Source: Diabrotica undecimpunctata
Taxonomy: Eukaryota; Arthropoda; Insecta; Coleoptera; Chrysomelidae
Direction: 5' to 3'
Assembly: GCF_040954645.1 (NCBI RefSeq)
Contig: NC_092807.1
Span: 84,572,608 to 84,636,607 of the forward strand
DNA: 64,000 nt
Position 1 is the stretch's first letter. Every line of letters starts with the position of its first letter. The notes below the pieces were generated by a model. The model worked only from the letters and a program-made list of their open reading frames with translations. It made no database searches and was not told the DNA's origin. A program made the position numbers and the translations under genes. Positions 34,097 to 43,772 of this stretch are shown here, one piece after another.

Positions 34097-36060
34097 AAAA
34101 CTAGCCACAGCAGAAGCAAGAAGAACCTTTCTTCTAGAGTGCAGGAGAACTAAGAAGATCCCAAGATTTATCATAGCCACCACTTTCAACATACTTTTAT
34201 CAACTTCATGTTTCACTAATGAAACACTCTACTGCAGAAGCCAGGCTTTGAACAGACAGTTGAGGGCACGATTACTTAATTTCCATATATCTAAGGTTCA
34301 CACTGATATTAAGTTTATTATTTCACAAATCAATAATGTCACTGCTTTCCTTGATAATCACTTTCCTTACAATTTGTTGGATACCTTTGAGTCATCTTTA
34401 CATAAAAAGTTTAATTTTGTGTATCAAAAGTCCATGGAACACCTTCGTAAGAAACTTGATAACTTAGACACCCCTCACTTTAAGAAAATTCCATTCAATC
34501 CTAAGTGGATTAAAAATTTATCCAATACTGAGGTTTCTCAGGACACTCTCAAGTTGTTATCGTTGGGTCCCAAATTTGGCTTACAGTCAACCCTTAAATA
34601 TTATTCTATTAGTAGAATCTTAGCAGATGTTGAAAATATTTTGTCTCATGCGGACAATTCTGACATTTTATCTCTGAGGTCTTCTTCCCACAATATTCTA
34701 TTGAATTTTTCTAATCGCCCTAGACAATCCATATCGGAGCTAGATAAGATTTACAGGGAGACGGTATCGTTTTTAAAAACCCACCCTAATCTTCTCGTTC
34801 TTACCAGTGACAAAGGGAATGCCACTGTACTTATGGATAGAGATCGATATCTCAGTCTTAGTTAATTATTGTTAGATGATGATAGGTACTAAGAACCTCT
34901 CTCTACCAACTCTTCTTCTAAATTCACTATTAAAATAAATAAATTCATCACTCATTTAAAAAACTTAAAGATCATAGATCAACCTCTTGCTAAATTTTTA
35001 CATAATTATGATGGGTATACTCCCATATTTTATTGTCTACCGAAAATACGTAAGCCCACATTGAGCATAAGGCCTATTGTTTCTTCAATCAATTCATCAA
35101 ATATAAATATTTTAAAATTTCTAACTGACATCTTGTCTAAATCATATAATTATAACAACTTTAATATTATTGATTCTTTTCACTTTAGTGAATTTATTAA
35201 TAACTAACACTACAAGGTAACATTTTAGTTAGTTTTGATGTGGTATCTCTTTACACTAATTTACCTTTATCTAGTGTCATTACCTCCCTAAGAAATCACT
35301 GGAACTCCATCCAGTCTAAGTGTCCTGTATCCTGGGATGTATTTGCAGAACTGTTGCAATTAGTATTGGACACCAACTTTTTGGTTTTTGATGATAAATA
35401 TTATCTACAAATATTTGAACACCTATGGGTTCCTCAATTTCTCCCGTCCTAGTTAATTTTGTACTGGATGATTTAGTATCTGACCGTTTGGGTCTTTTAG
35501 ATTTCCAAATCCCTTTCGTTAAGCGGTATGTTGACGACTTATTACTAGTCTTACCTCCAGACAAGATACAGGCCACCTTGTCTTTGTTGAATGAGTTTGA
35601 TCCTCACTTACAGTTCACTGTTGACTTTGAGTACGCCATCACCAATAGTATTCCCTTCTTAGACATGCGTGTCATTAGAATGAAAGACGACACCTTAACC
35701 GCAAGTTGGTATAGGAAACCAATGGCCTCTAATAGGTTTTGTCAACTACCACTCTTGTCATCCTTTTAAGTACAAATTAAATCTTATTAAAGCTTTAAGC
35801 TGCAGGCTGTATAGGCTAACACCACCGGTTAATCGAAGGGAATCCCTCCAATTACTCAGAAACATATTAATTCATACCCATCTTTCCTCATTAATAAATA
35901 CTTTTATTTACAAAGCTATGGTTCCTCATTAATGACATACCCAATAGTGACCAACTAGGAATAATATCAAATATTACCATGAATAACACTGTTTTGCCTA
36001 CTACTGTACTTGGGACTACAACTACCCATTACTCCTCTTTGGCTTATTTCCCTGAAGTTG
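34097..36060 (+). pseudogene. Penelope-like element (PLE) reverse transcriptase
   Basis: An open frame from about 34097 to 34862 covers the N-terminal region (NRQLRARLLNFHISKVH, HFKKIPFNPKWIKNLS) to LVLTSDKGNATVLMDRDRY, the PLE pre-RT block. In-frame stops at 34863 and about 34889 are followed by continuing homology (FYCLPKIRKPTLSIRPIVSS, about 35030-35090). After a shift come SFDVVSLYTNLPLSSV (35233), a shift near 35423, then GSSISPVLVNFVLDDL and the catalytic FVKRYVDDLLLVLPPD (35515-35560), PFLDMRVIR, and ASWYRKPMASNRF, the PLE thumb. After another shift NYHSCHPFKYKLNLIKAL and SSLAYFPEVVGSV close it. The C-terminal GIY-YIG endonuclease of canonical PLEs is not present. Confidence 0.9.
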
Positions 36061-36430
36061 TTGGAAGTGTGATCTTATGATCTTGTTAGTTCTCGGCAAA
36101 TACTTATTTTTTACATAAGTTTTTTACATACTTTTTTAAATTACATGTACACTAACCACATGGTCTTTTGCTGTGCTATGTTTGAAACAAATTGTAAACT
36201 GTATCTAATTTCAATTTATTGTTTATACAACTAATTATTTATGTTCATTATCTTAAGCTTCTTTACATTTTACACCATTGACAGCTACATGTCTTTTTGA
36301 CGTAACACATTTATATTGACTTGTCTATGGATGTTTGGTTTTTCATATTGTGCTTTTTAGATGAACTGATGATGCTTTCTGATTAGAGAGCGAAACGTCT
36401 TCAATAAATAGATGAGGTAGCCAACTTCTT
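36061..36430 (+). other. PLE 3' untranslated region
   Basis: T-rich DNA between the end of PLE coding similarity and the conserved 3' motif at 36362. No trace of a GIY-YIG domain in any frame, so that domain was lost or never present in this lineage. Confidence 0.5.
36362..36403 (+). ncRNA. Hammerhead-ribozyme-like motif of the PLE
   Basis: CTGATGA at 36366-36372, then a possible stem II (GCTTTC 36374-36379 with GAGAGC 36386-36391, one G-T pair), GAAA at 36392-36395, C, and the cleavage-type triplet GTC at 36397-36399. TGAA at 36362 can pair with TTCA at 36400 as stem I. Stem III is absent or minimal. PLEs are known to carry hammerhead motifs with reduced stems. Activity cannot be judged from sequence. 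Confidence 0.5.
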
Positions 36431-36524
36431 TGTGTTTTTTCGCCACCTTTTGACCGAAAAATGATGACCCACCACTCTTCGAGTGATCCTTATTTATATT
36501 GGATTAACGGTCTTACTCCTTTTT

Positions 36525-36663
<139 letters not shown>

Positions 36664-36840
36664 TCTGGGAAGATTATTTTTATTATTTAGTAAAGTTTTG
36701 TTCGTATTTAGCCCATTTTACGGTACACATTAAATGTATATGTCTGAAATGTCGTTATAAATGAGGCAAATACAATTAAATAAGAATTTTTGGTATTACC
36801 AAGAAACGAAATAAAATCATATCTGTTTAATTTATACTTT

Positions 36841-36873
36841 GAGAGCGATTTCCAAAGTGGAAATCGAAACGAC
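36841..36873 (+). ncRNA. PLE-type 3' hairpin followed by GAAAC
   Basis: CGATTTCC (36846-36853) pairs perfectly with GGAAATCG (36859-36866) and runs into GAAAC, the same hairpin-plus-GAAAC layout as at 36374-36396 and 41570-41595. The upstream CTGATGA core is not intact. Probably the 3' end of another PLE fragment; a shortened version occurs in the spacer at about 20405. Confidence 0.35.
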
Positions 36874-36879
36874 AAAATA

Positions 36880-37179
36880 AACATTTTGAACTCAAATTGT
36901 TATTAATTCACATTAAATATTTAAATGATATTTTTCGTTTTCCATGACATCCCACAATCTTGTCTTTGATTTCTATTGCATTCTTGTTTTATATTGAAGT
37001 CTCTCCTCCAACTTTTTTGATCATATTATTTCCGTTCTTCTTGTGTTTTATCCATTCCAAGCGTTGTGATTTACTAACTTCACTATATTTTTGTTTCCAA
37101 CTCTTTGTACATGTTTTTGTTTTTAAAGTTATTTATCCGTAGGGAATGATGTTAGGTCCTAGAATTGTTAGTATTATTT
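36880..37179. other. No recognisable feature
   Basis: T-rich DNA without motifs. It may belong to the decayed LINE that follows. Confidence 0.4.
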
Positions 37180-38345
37180 TCTTTTTAAATATTATGCTTC
37201 TCGTTTAAGGTTCATTGTTATTTCCATCGCATATGTGATAACTTGCCGTATCAGTGTTTTGTATAAATATATGGTTATCTTCGTCGTTTTGCTAAATTTT
37301 ATATCTTAATCTTTGTTTTCTCTTACAATTTTTTTTTAAATCTTTATTTTCTCCAATATTTTGTTGAAATTTAATGTTGTACATAAACATAGCTCAAACT
37401 TAGCTTAACTTAGACTCGAATGGTAATGGTGCGCGTGGTAATCAAAACCAGGCGCATGTTATTTATTATATTACCAATTTTTTTATTACCAGTTATTATA
37501 ATACCAAATGGATTTCACCATTATATTTACCAATTCTGTCTAGAATTTGTTTCAAAGTATGTATAGCATTTATTGTCGATCTTCCTGGTCTTAATTTTTT
37601 TTTGTACTCTCGTAGTGTTTTTTCTACATAGTTTTTTTCTTATTTACTTACTCTTAAGTATTTTGTATATAGTTTTTATATAAATCTTGTTTTTCTTACT
37701 TGTAGGTTCTAATGATTTTAATGTTCCATTCTTTAGGTATTGAATTTGTATCCTTATTTTCTTATTAGTTGGTATACTTGTTCATTTATTTTTTTTTCTC
37801 TTGTTCCTTATTAATTTTTTATCCATTGTATTTCTTTTTTCTCGTTCTCCTTAATTGAACAATTAATTTTCTCTTACTCTTACTTCTCTTCCTCTTCTTA
37901 CTTATATTTATTTAGCTGTTTTTTCTCAGTTTCTTGTTTTTTCTTCTTCTTATTTAGGATTTAGAAAAAGTATTCCTTTGATATATTTTTTATGTGTTTC
38001 GGTTCATATTGTGTTATTCCCTTTATCTTCTTCACTCCTCTCGCTCTACCTATTGACATATTAGTTCCGGTATTTTTTAACAGATAATAAGAAAACAAGA
38101 TAACATTTTTTTAGTTAATCATAATTCTGGACCTTTTTAGTTTTTTGCATTCATCGCTATCTATATATTTCTCATTATTTTGTAAATCGCTTCCGCTCTG
38201 TTTCTAGCTATTTTGTGATTAGTTTTATCTTGTTATTATTGGATTATATCCTTTTTTATTCTTTGATTTTAAACTTCCTCACATTCTTGATCTACCATCA
38301 TTTATAGCCCGCTCTGCTTTCGCTCGCGCCTGTAATTTTATCCGC
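37180..38345 (-). pseudogene. Highly decayed LINE relic
   Basis: On the - strand, reading from high to low coordinates: LAKRKLRAADKITGARAKAE (about 38280-38370), a block KNGTLKSLEPTSKKNKIYIK (about 37690-37760, reminiscent of the pre-palm segment), GRSTINAIHTLKQILDRIGKYNGEI (37510-37590, the RT finger block) and SKTTKITIYLYKTLIRQVIT (about 37230-37300, the thumb block). Order and spacing fit one LINE. The strong T bias of the + strand comes from its A-rich coding strand. Confidence 0.6.
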
Positions 38346-38379
38346 TGCTCGTAATTTTCTTTTTGCTAATTTTAAGTAA

Positions 38380-38640
38380 AATTATGCTAAATTAAAGCAC
38401 TTTAAATATATGGTAACACCAATATAATGATATAGAATACACGGATTTGCTCTTCTTTTGATATCGTTATTAGTGAGCGAGAAACATTGTTGTTAACTTG
38501 TAATTTAAAATTTTAAAAATGTAGATTTTGCTTGAAGTAAAAGGTGGTATTCAGAAGATTTAAAAGAAAATCTTAGTTATAGATTGATTATTATATTTTG
38601 TGTTCCTCTTTTTCATACTCTTTTTTAAAATTTTTTTTTT
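38380..38640 (+). repeat. Dispersed repeat related to 16840-17130
   Basis: Partner of the block at 16840-17130 (shared landmarks listed there). It lies directly 5' of a mariner-like relic and may be its flank. Confidence 0.5.
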
Positions 38641-38659
38641 CATATTACATTACACATTA

Positions 38660-39400
38660 GGTTTTTGGTAACCTACCAATTGTTTGTTGTTAACAATCCG
38701 ACCAAATATAATCAGCGTGCATTCATTCAATTTTTGTGTGATGAAGGTTTGCAACCATTGCAAATTCATATGCGATTTCAACTAGTATGTAGTAGTGGAT
38801 ATGCATGTTTTACGTATACAACTATCAAGGAATTGAGTCGAAAAAATAAAAGTTAAAGAGAGAAAGCGAATTATGAGCAGCGACAAGGTTGCATTGAGTA
38901 CCAGCAGACAGGAATTTGGCATGTGTGGAAGGCTGGATTAGGGAAAATCGTCGAATTATACTTAAAATAATTTCATAAAACGTTGGTGTGAGTATAGGTT
39001 ATGGCTATAATATCGTATACCAACTGGTTCAGCAAAGTATGTCTACAATGGGTTCCTCGCCATTTGTCAGACGATCACAAAAACTTGCTGACAATTACTG
39101 CTGACGACGAATTTTAGTGTTATTATTTTACAAAACAAAAGAAACCGAGTATATTGGACCCTCCACTCTATAGTCCCGATTTATTACCTTTTTGCGATAA
39201 TTTTCACATCTTTAAGCCACTGAAAATGACGTCAAAAGGTCAGATATTTTGCCACCTTTGACTTGAAATGCCTTAGAGGCATTCAGGCATAATCACACGG
39301 ATGGTTGCTTGGAAATAGAGCTCTTATTTAAATTTCCGCAACTTGAGTACTGGATCAATTTGATCGTTTTTATGACTTTAATTTTTAAATAAAAGATCTA
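38660..39400 (+). pseudogene. mariner-like transposase relic
   Basis: Starts with YNQRAFIQFLCDEGLQPLQI and YTTIKELSRK, the mariner HTH region (compare the usual R..I.FL..EG..P..IH..L plus ..TV..W). Further on, across frames: WIRENRRIIL, GVSIGYGYNI, MSTMGSS / RWVPRHLSDDHKNLLTI (39020-39090), and YSPDLLPF...FHIFKPLKMTSKGQ (39170-39245), the block containing the last catalytic Asp of the DD34D triad. Many shifts and stops. Confidence 0.75.
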
Positions 39401-40166
39401 ATTGGTGAGGAGCTAAAGTTGTTGGTAAAGTTTCTACGATCAAACTAATTATCTGATACATTTGATGATCCATATATTTATGTATTTAACAATAAAGAGT
39501 TAAATTATGTATCTATGTTTGTATAGGATTATTTTTTGCTCAGATTTTATATTTATGTTAAAAACCCTTTTGTAATTATCTGATTTTCTTACCATCTATT
39601 TCTCAAACTTATTATTGTAAAATCCTATTTTTTAAAAACATTGTATTTTTAAACCCTTTCCTTATGCATTAAAGACATGAAGGAGTAGATGAAGGATCAA
39701 AGATTTAAACAAACAAAAAATCACATACGTTCGATGCCATTGCAAAATTGTACCCACATGTTGCATGTAATCACTCTAACAATAAATGACTAGTTTGGCC
39801 CTTACATTGATTTATACATTGCTTTTTGCCTGTCTTAATATATATGCAAAACTTTCAATAAAATAAATTATGTTTTACGACTATTACGCTTACATACTCC
39901 TTCTTACGTTTCATTTTAATCATTACTTCTTGTCTGATGCAAAAGTTGGGTTCAAGACCTTATAAATCATGGTATTTTATCTAATGTTCGTTGCTGTTAC
40001 TTTTTATTTTAATCGATTTTTTTTTTCAGAAAGCTTAAGTGCATACATACCTATACGGGTCTACATCAAGACGTATTTACATTATATGAATAGATTATTT
40101 CCTTTAAAATTTATTGCACGTTATCAATGATATTTCTATGTAGTCACAGTAAAACAAACTGTTATG

Positions 40167-40167
<1 letters not shown>
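39401..40167. other. No recognisable feature
   Basis: AT-rich DNA between the mariner relic and a (TA)n tract. No motif, RNA gene or obvious repeat seen. Confidence 0.45.

Positions 40168-40241
<74 letters not shown>
40168..40241. repeat. (TA)n microsatellite
   Basis: About 74 bp of TA. Confidence 0.95.
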
Positions 40242-40244
<3 letters not shown>

Positions 40245-40507
40245 ATATATTATATAATACTGTTTGTACGGGGATCACTTCAGAACGATTGCTCCAAATT
40301 AGATAATTATTTTTTGTTGTATTTGTTGTCATCAGGAGAAGGTTTGTGTAAAATATAATTTTTGAAAAATTGTGCAAAAAGACTTTGAAAACAGTTTTTC
40401 TGTAATTTTAAATCGCAATATAACTAATAGATGGAGCCATACTATGACTAAAAACAAAGCTAGGATTACCAAAATAGATGTCAATGTCAATATTGATAGA
40501 TTGGGCT

Positions 40508-40592
40508 TTAGTTCGTTCACCGAAGTCAAGCAGTGTCGAGTGCGGTTACTACTTGGATGAGTGAACGCTTGGGAAAACGGCAGGTTGTTGCC
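40508..40592 (+). ncRNA. 5S rRNA-derived fragment (pseudogene or SINE3-like head)
   Basis: About 85 bp closely follow the 3' two thirds of metazoan 5S rRNA: ttcaccgaagtcaagcagtg, tcgagtgcggttactacttg, gatgagtgaacgcttgggaa, aacggcaggttgttgcc. This covers the internal promoter (A box region AGTCAAGCAGTGTCG and C box region GGATGAGTGAACGCTTGGGAA) with substitutions. The first 40 nt of 5S rRNA are not recognisable upstream. It is therefore either a truncated 5S pseudogene or the head of a 5S-derived SINE; a SINE tail was not established. Confidence 0.75.
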
Positions 40593-40857
40593 ATGTGAAA
40601 CCGACAGCTTACGGTTCCGCCCGACACATTAGAATATCTAGTAGTGCATTTGGAATTACAAGTGAATTGAAAATAATTATAGGTTTATGCAGTTTAGTTT
40701 TCTTGTTTATTTTTGCATTCTGGTATTTTTAAATCCTGACAAAACGATATTTAAAAAAAATATTTTCCACACTTGAAACCGTTTATGATATTGAAATTTT
40801 ATTATTGAGCGGTAATACAAATTTACATAAGTACATACACTGAGTATGAAATAAGGA

Positions 40858-41440
40858 TGGAAGCTAGAAGCAAACAAGAATCGGCCATGTTTGAACAATT
40901 GTTTTAAATGATGAAAACACAACAAAAAGAGAATAGATTATTGCCAGAAAAACAAGAAAAGGCTTTACAGAAACAAGCAAGTCAAATTCAAGCAATGCAA
41001 GAAGGAAATAAACAACAAATTAAAGCATTACTAGAAGGAAAAAAACAACAAATAAAAGCAATACAAGAAGGAAACAAACAACAAAATAAAAATTTATTAC
41101 ATAAGTTCAAAGAACCAACAAGAAGAAAATTTCTTAAAACTTAAAACTCAAAACCGAATGAAAAATTATTAAGATGATATGAAGGTTTATTTGGAGAAAA
41201 TGCAGGTAGAGGTAAACCAGATCGTTGAAAAAACCGAAAAAAATTAAAAACACATAAGAAGGAGATAGAGATAGATGATCGAAAAGATTTATAGAAAAAG
41301 AATAAAAGAAAAATTCGAAAATGCGTTAAAATTAGATATGGAAAGAATATAAGAAAAATTTAAGGATACAGGAATATGTCAAAAAGGAGGAGACTATCGG
41401 GAAGTAATTGTAAATAGCCCTAATATGGGAAGAATTGAAT
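40858..41440 (+). pseudogene. gag-like coiled-coil relic
   Basis: A frame at 40908-41144 preceded by MEARSKQESAMFEQLF (one stop between) reads KQEKALQKQASQIQAMQEGN followed by near-copies of an 11-residue unit QIKALLEGKKQ / QIKAIQEGNKQ. Beyond 41144 charged blocks (RGKPDR, KKEIEID, EEKFKDTGICQKGG) continue in shifted frames. Glu/Gln/Lys-rich coiled coils of this kind open gag proteins of some insect Gypsy elements, but no capsid or zinc knuckle is visible. Assignment is tentative. Confidence 0.45.
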
Positions 41441-41560
41441 GGCAGAATTCAGTTTAGCAGGGACATTAGGAAACAACACCCAGTACCTTTCATCAAAATC
41501 CTTCTTCTCGAACTTCCACTTCCACTCGAACATCGACAAGAAGCAGACCATCCAGAGAGA

Positions 41561-41598
41561 CTTGAAAATGGCAAGTGAGATCTTGCCGAAACGTCGTC
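41561..41598 (+). ncRNA. PLE-type hairpin plus GAAACGTC
   Basis: GGCAAG (41570-41575) pairs with CTTGCC (41582-41587) and runs into GAAACGTCGTC, as in the hammerhead-like motif at 36362. The CTGATGA core reads CTTGAAAAT here, so catalysis is unlikely. Suggests a PLE remnant in the left flank of Gypsy-1. Confidence 0.35.
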
Positions 41599-41670
41599 AA
41601 AATGGTTTTTACCAAAACCAACAACATTTAACGCGGAGTCAAACCCGGAATACCATTGATATAATATATA

Positions 41671-41867
41671 AGTTAAGAAACCAGAACTGCTAATTCAACT
41701 ATAATAAAAGGACAGCGTCAGCAAGCCACACCTCGGCGTCACCGAGCTTATAAATTTACTTTTGCATTGTATAGCGTCACTCTTATTTTGCATTTTACTG
41801 TAGTAAGTAGTCCCTTGTAAATAAAGTTCTTTTTTAAAAATATCGTTCTTGGACTTAGAAACATCAT
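41671..41867 (+). repeat. Gypsy-1 5' LTR
   Basis: Begins agttaagaaaccagaactgc and ends acatcat just before the primer site. Contains a polyadenylation signal in AATAAAGTTCTTTTTTAAAA (about 41820-41839), a block also present in the Gypsy-2 LTR. Confidence 0.93.
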
Positions 41868-41884
41868 TGGCGCAGTCAGTACAG
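41868..41884 (+). promoter_or_regulatory. Gypsy-1 primer binding site
   Basis: TGGCGCAGTCAGTACAG follows the LTR directly. It resembles the tRNA-Ser-type site of the 17.6/297 group (known from that group; not searched). Confidence 0.75.
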
Positions 41885-42011
41885 ATTTTCGGGAATTACG
41901 TCGCTAACCGTTACAAAAATCGAACCGTTTCGCGTAGTTTTTCGTTTTAACGATTTACCGGAAAACCGAACCTTTTGTGAAAGTGTCCAAGATCAGCTTT
42001 AGACAAGGTAT

Positions 42012-42122
42012 CACCAAGACCTGGGGAAAGAACAAAATCGTCGAACCCTAGAGGCAGCAGATTTAAGCAGTAGTTTCAACAAGACCTGGGAGAAGAACAA
42101 AATCGTCGAATCCTATAGGCAG
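42012..42122 (+). repeat. Gypsy-1 leader: duplicated 46-bp motif
   Basis: Units 42012-42057 and 42077-42122, each with c(a/c)aagacctggg, aagaacaaaatcgtcgaa and ggcag, differing at a few positions. Gypsy-2 has an unrelated but equally placed leader duplication. Confidence 0.85.
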
Positions 42123-42124
42123 AA

Positions 42125-42153
42125 ATGCTGAAAATCTACATTTTAATGTAAGT
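42125..42153 (+). promoter_or_regulatory. Gypsy-1 leader mini-ORF and splice donor
   Basis: ATG at 42125 opens a frame of seven codons plus two bases that runs into GTAAGT (GT at 42148). The Gypsy-2 leader has the same layout and the same phase. In Gypsy-1 the matching env acceptor region appears deleted. Confidence 0.55.
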
Positions 42154-42412
42154 GTTTCCTATTTTTTCCATTTTATTTTCCATTTTATTATTTCCGTATT
42201 TGAAAATACTTATAGTCAGAGAGCTAACGAAAGTAAACAATTTTTAAAGGTTTTAATTTATGAGATATTTTTAATAAGAGAAAGATTATTATTACTATAT
42301 TATATTATCATATTTTTGAAAATATTTTATTATATTGAAGTTTTATATTGAAACATATTTTATATTTTATTAGAATTTGATATATTATCTCAATAAAAAG
42401 AATAAATATTTA

Positions 42413-43772
42413 ATGAGTGAAACTGATAGTAAATTAGATTTAAGTAGCCTTGTAGCAGAATTAAATTCAATTTTAGAACCAAATAGCGATAAAAATAACA
42501 TAATGGCTCAAACAAACTATCAATTGTTAAAACTTTACTTAGATTCTATCCCAGCATATGATGGTAATCCACATACCTTAACCATATTTATAGACAATTG
42601 TGAAAATTTAATAACTAATTTTGCTAGCCAAACAGACGGCACCTTAAACACATTTTTACTTCGAGCTATATTAGGTAAATTAAATGGAAGAGCTCAAATG
42701 TTAATAGGTTCTAGGACAGAATTAAATACATGGCAACTCGTAAAAGATGCCCTTAATCTTAGTTTTGGAGACCAGAGAGATCTCGATTGCCTTATCCAAG
42801 ACCTGATAACGTTGAGGCCTTTCAAGAATGAAACCCCTTATAATTTTGGCATGCGATGCCAAGAAACACGTAGTTTAGTAACACAAAAATTAAATACGCT
42901 TAATATTAATGCACAAGAGAAATTAATTAGAATAAATAGTTACGATGACTTTGTTTAAATGTTTAAAAACTTACATTAGAGGCTTACCCTTATCGTTACA
43001 AACAAATATACGATTGAGAAACCCAGACAGTTTAGAGAAAGCTATGAGCTTCGTTATCGAAGAAGAGAATTTTCTATATTCATTACAACGTGGAAATAAT
43101 TTAAACTCACAAAATTCTTTTAGACCGTCATCGAGACATAATCCTACGAGAAACAGTAATCTTAATCGAACTTTTATTCCTAGAAATAATTTTCAACAAA
43201 ATCGCCCTAATATGAGATTTCCACCTTACCAATATCAAACCATCAGACCGCAATACCAAAATAATAATTTTTATCCCAACAATACTTTTCAACCACACCA
43301 AAATCACTTCCGAAATTTCAATAATTATAATTCTAATTTCAACCCAAGAAATTTCGATAATAATAATTCTAATTTCCGACCATGGAACTTCCATACTAAT
43401 AACCCTAATTTTCAACAAAGAAATGTTAATAATAAACCCCAAAATCAAAATCAATACCAGCCAGAACCGATGGATACAAATTCACGAAATACTTCTTTAA
43501 GATCTAGACCACATTTTACCTCCACCCAATTATTTAATGAACATATTAATAACGATCAAATACAATTCAAAAACCCCTTTGAAAATAATATTCCCACTGA
43601 TTACGTACACCCAACTCAAAGTTCATTACCGCCTTACGATAACAATTATGAAACTCAATCCAGTCCTTATCGCAATCCAAATGAGACAAACGAAAGATCA
43701 TATCACAATTCCACTCAAAATGTTGAAAACACAAATTTTTACATGCGCCAAGAAAATTACAATCCGACATAA
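42413..43772 (+). pseudogene. Gypsy-1 gag (frameshifted)
   Basis: First part from the ATG at 42413 (MSETDSK...) to the stop at 42958, with capsid-like LPTYDGNP-type wording (IPAYDGNPHTLTIFIDNCEN), LSFGDQRDLDCLIQDL and FKNETPYNFGMRCQ. A +1 change of frame near 42945 leads into the second part (YIRGLPLSLQTNIRLRNP), followed by a long Asn/Pro/Gln/Arg-rich tail to 43772. Compared with Gypsy-2 gag there is no CCHC zinc knuckle. Gypsy-2 is continuous at the point of the break, so the break is a lesion. Confidence 0.85.

Noticed and set aside
37320..38100. Host exons in the T-rich block
   Set aside because: The few readable motifs are LINE RT on the - strand; no splice-bounded host-like frame is visible.
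40508..40592. Functional 5S rRNA gene
   Set aside because: The first third of the molecule is missing and the rest has several substitutions in stems and promoter boxes.
41439..41693. 84-codon frame in the left flank of Gypsy-1
   Set aside because: It runs across a PLE-type hairpin and into the LTR, ending with the same residues as env only because both read the LTR start; no independent support.
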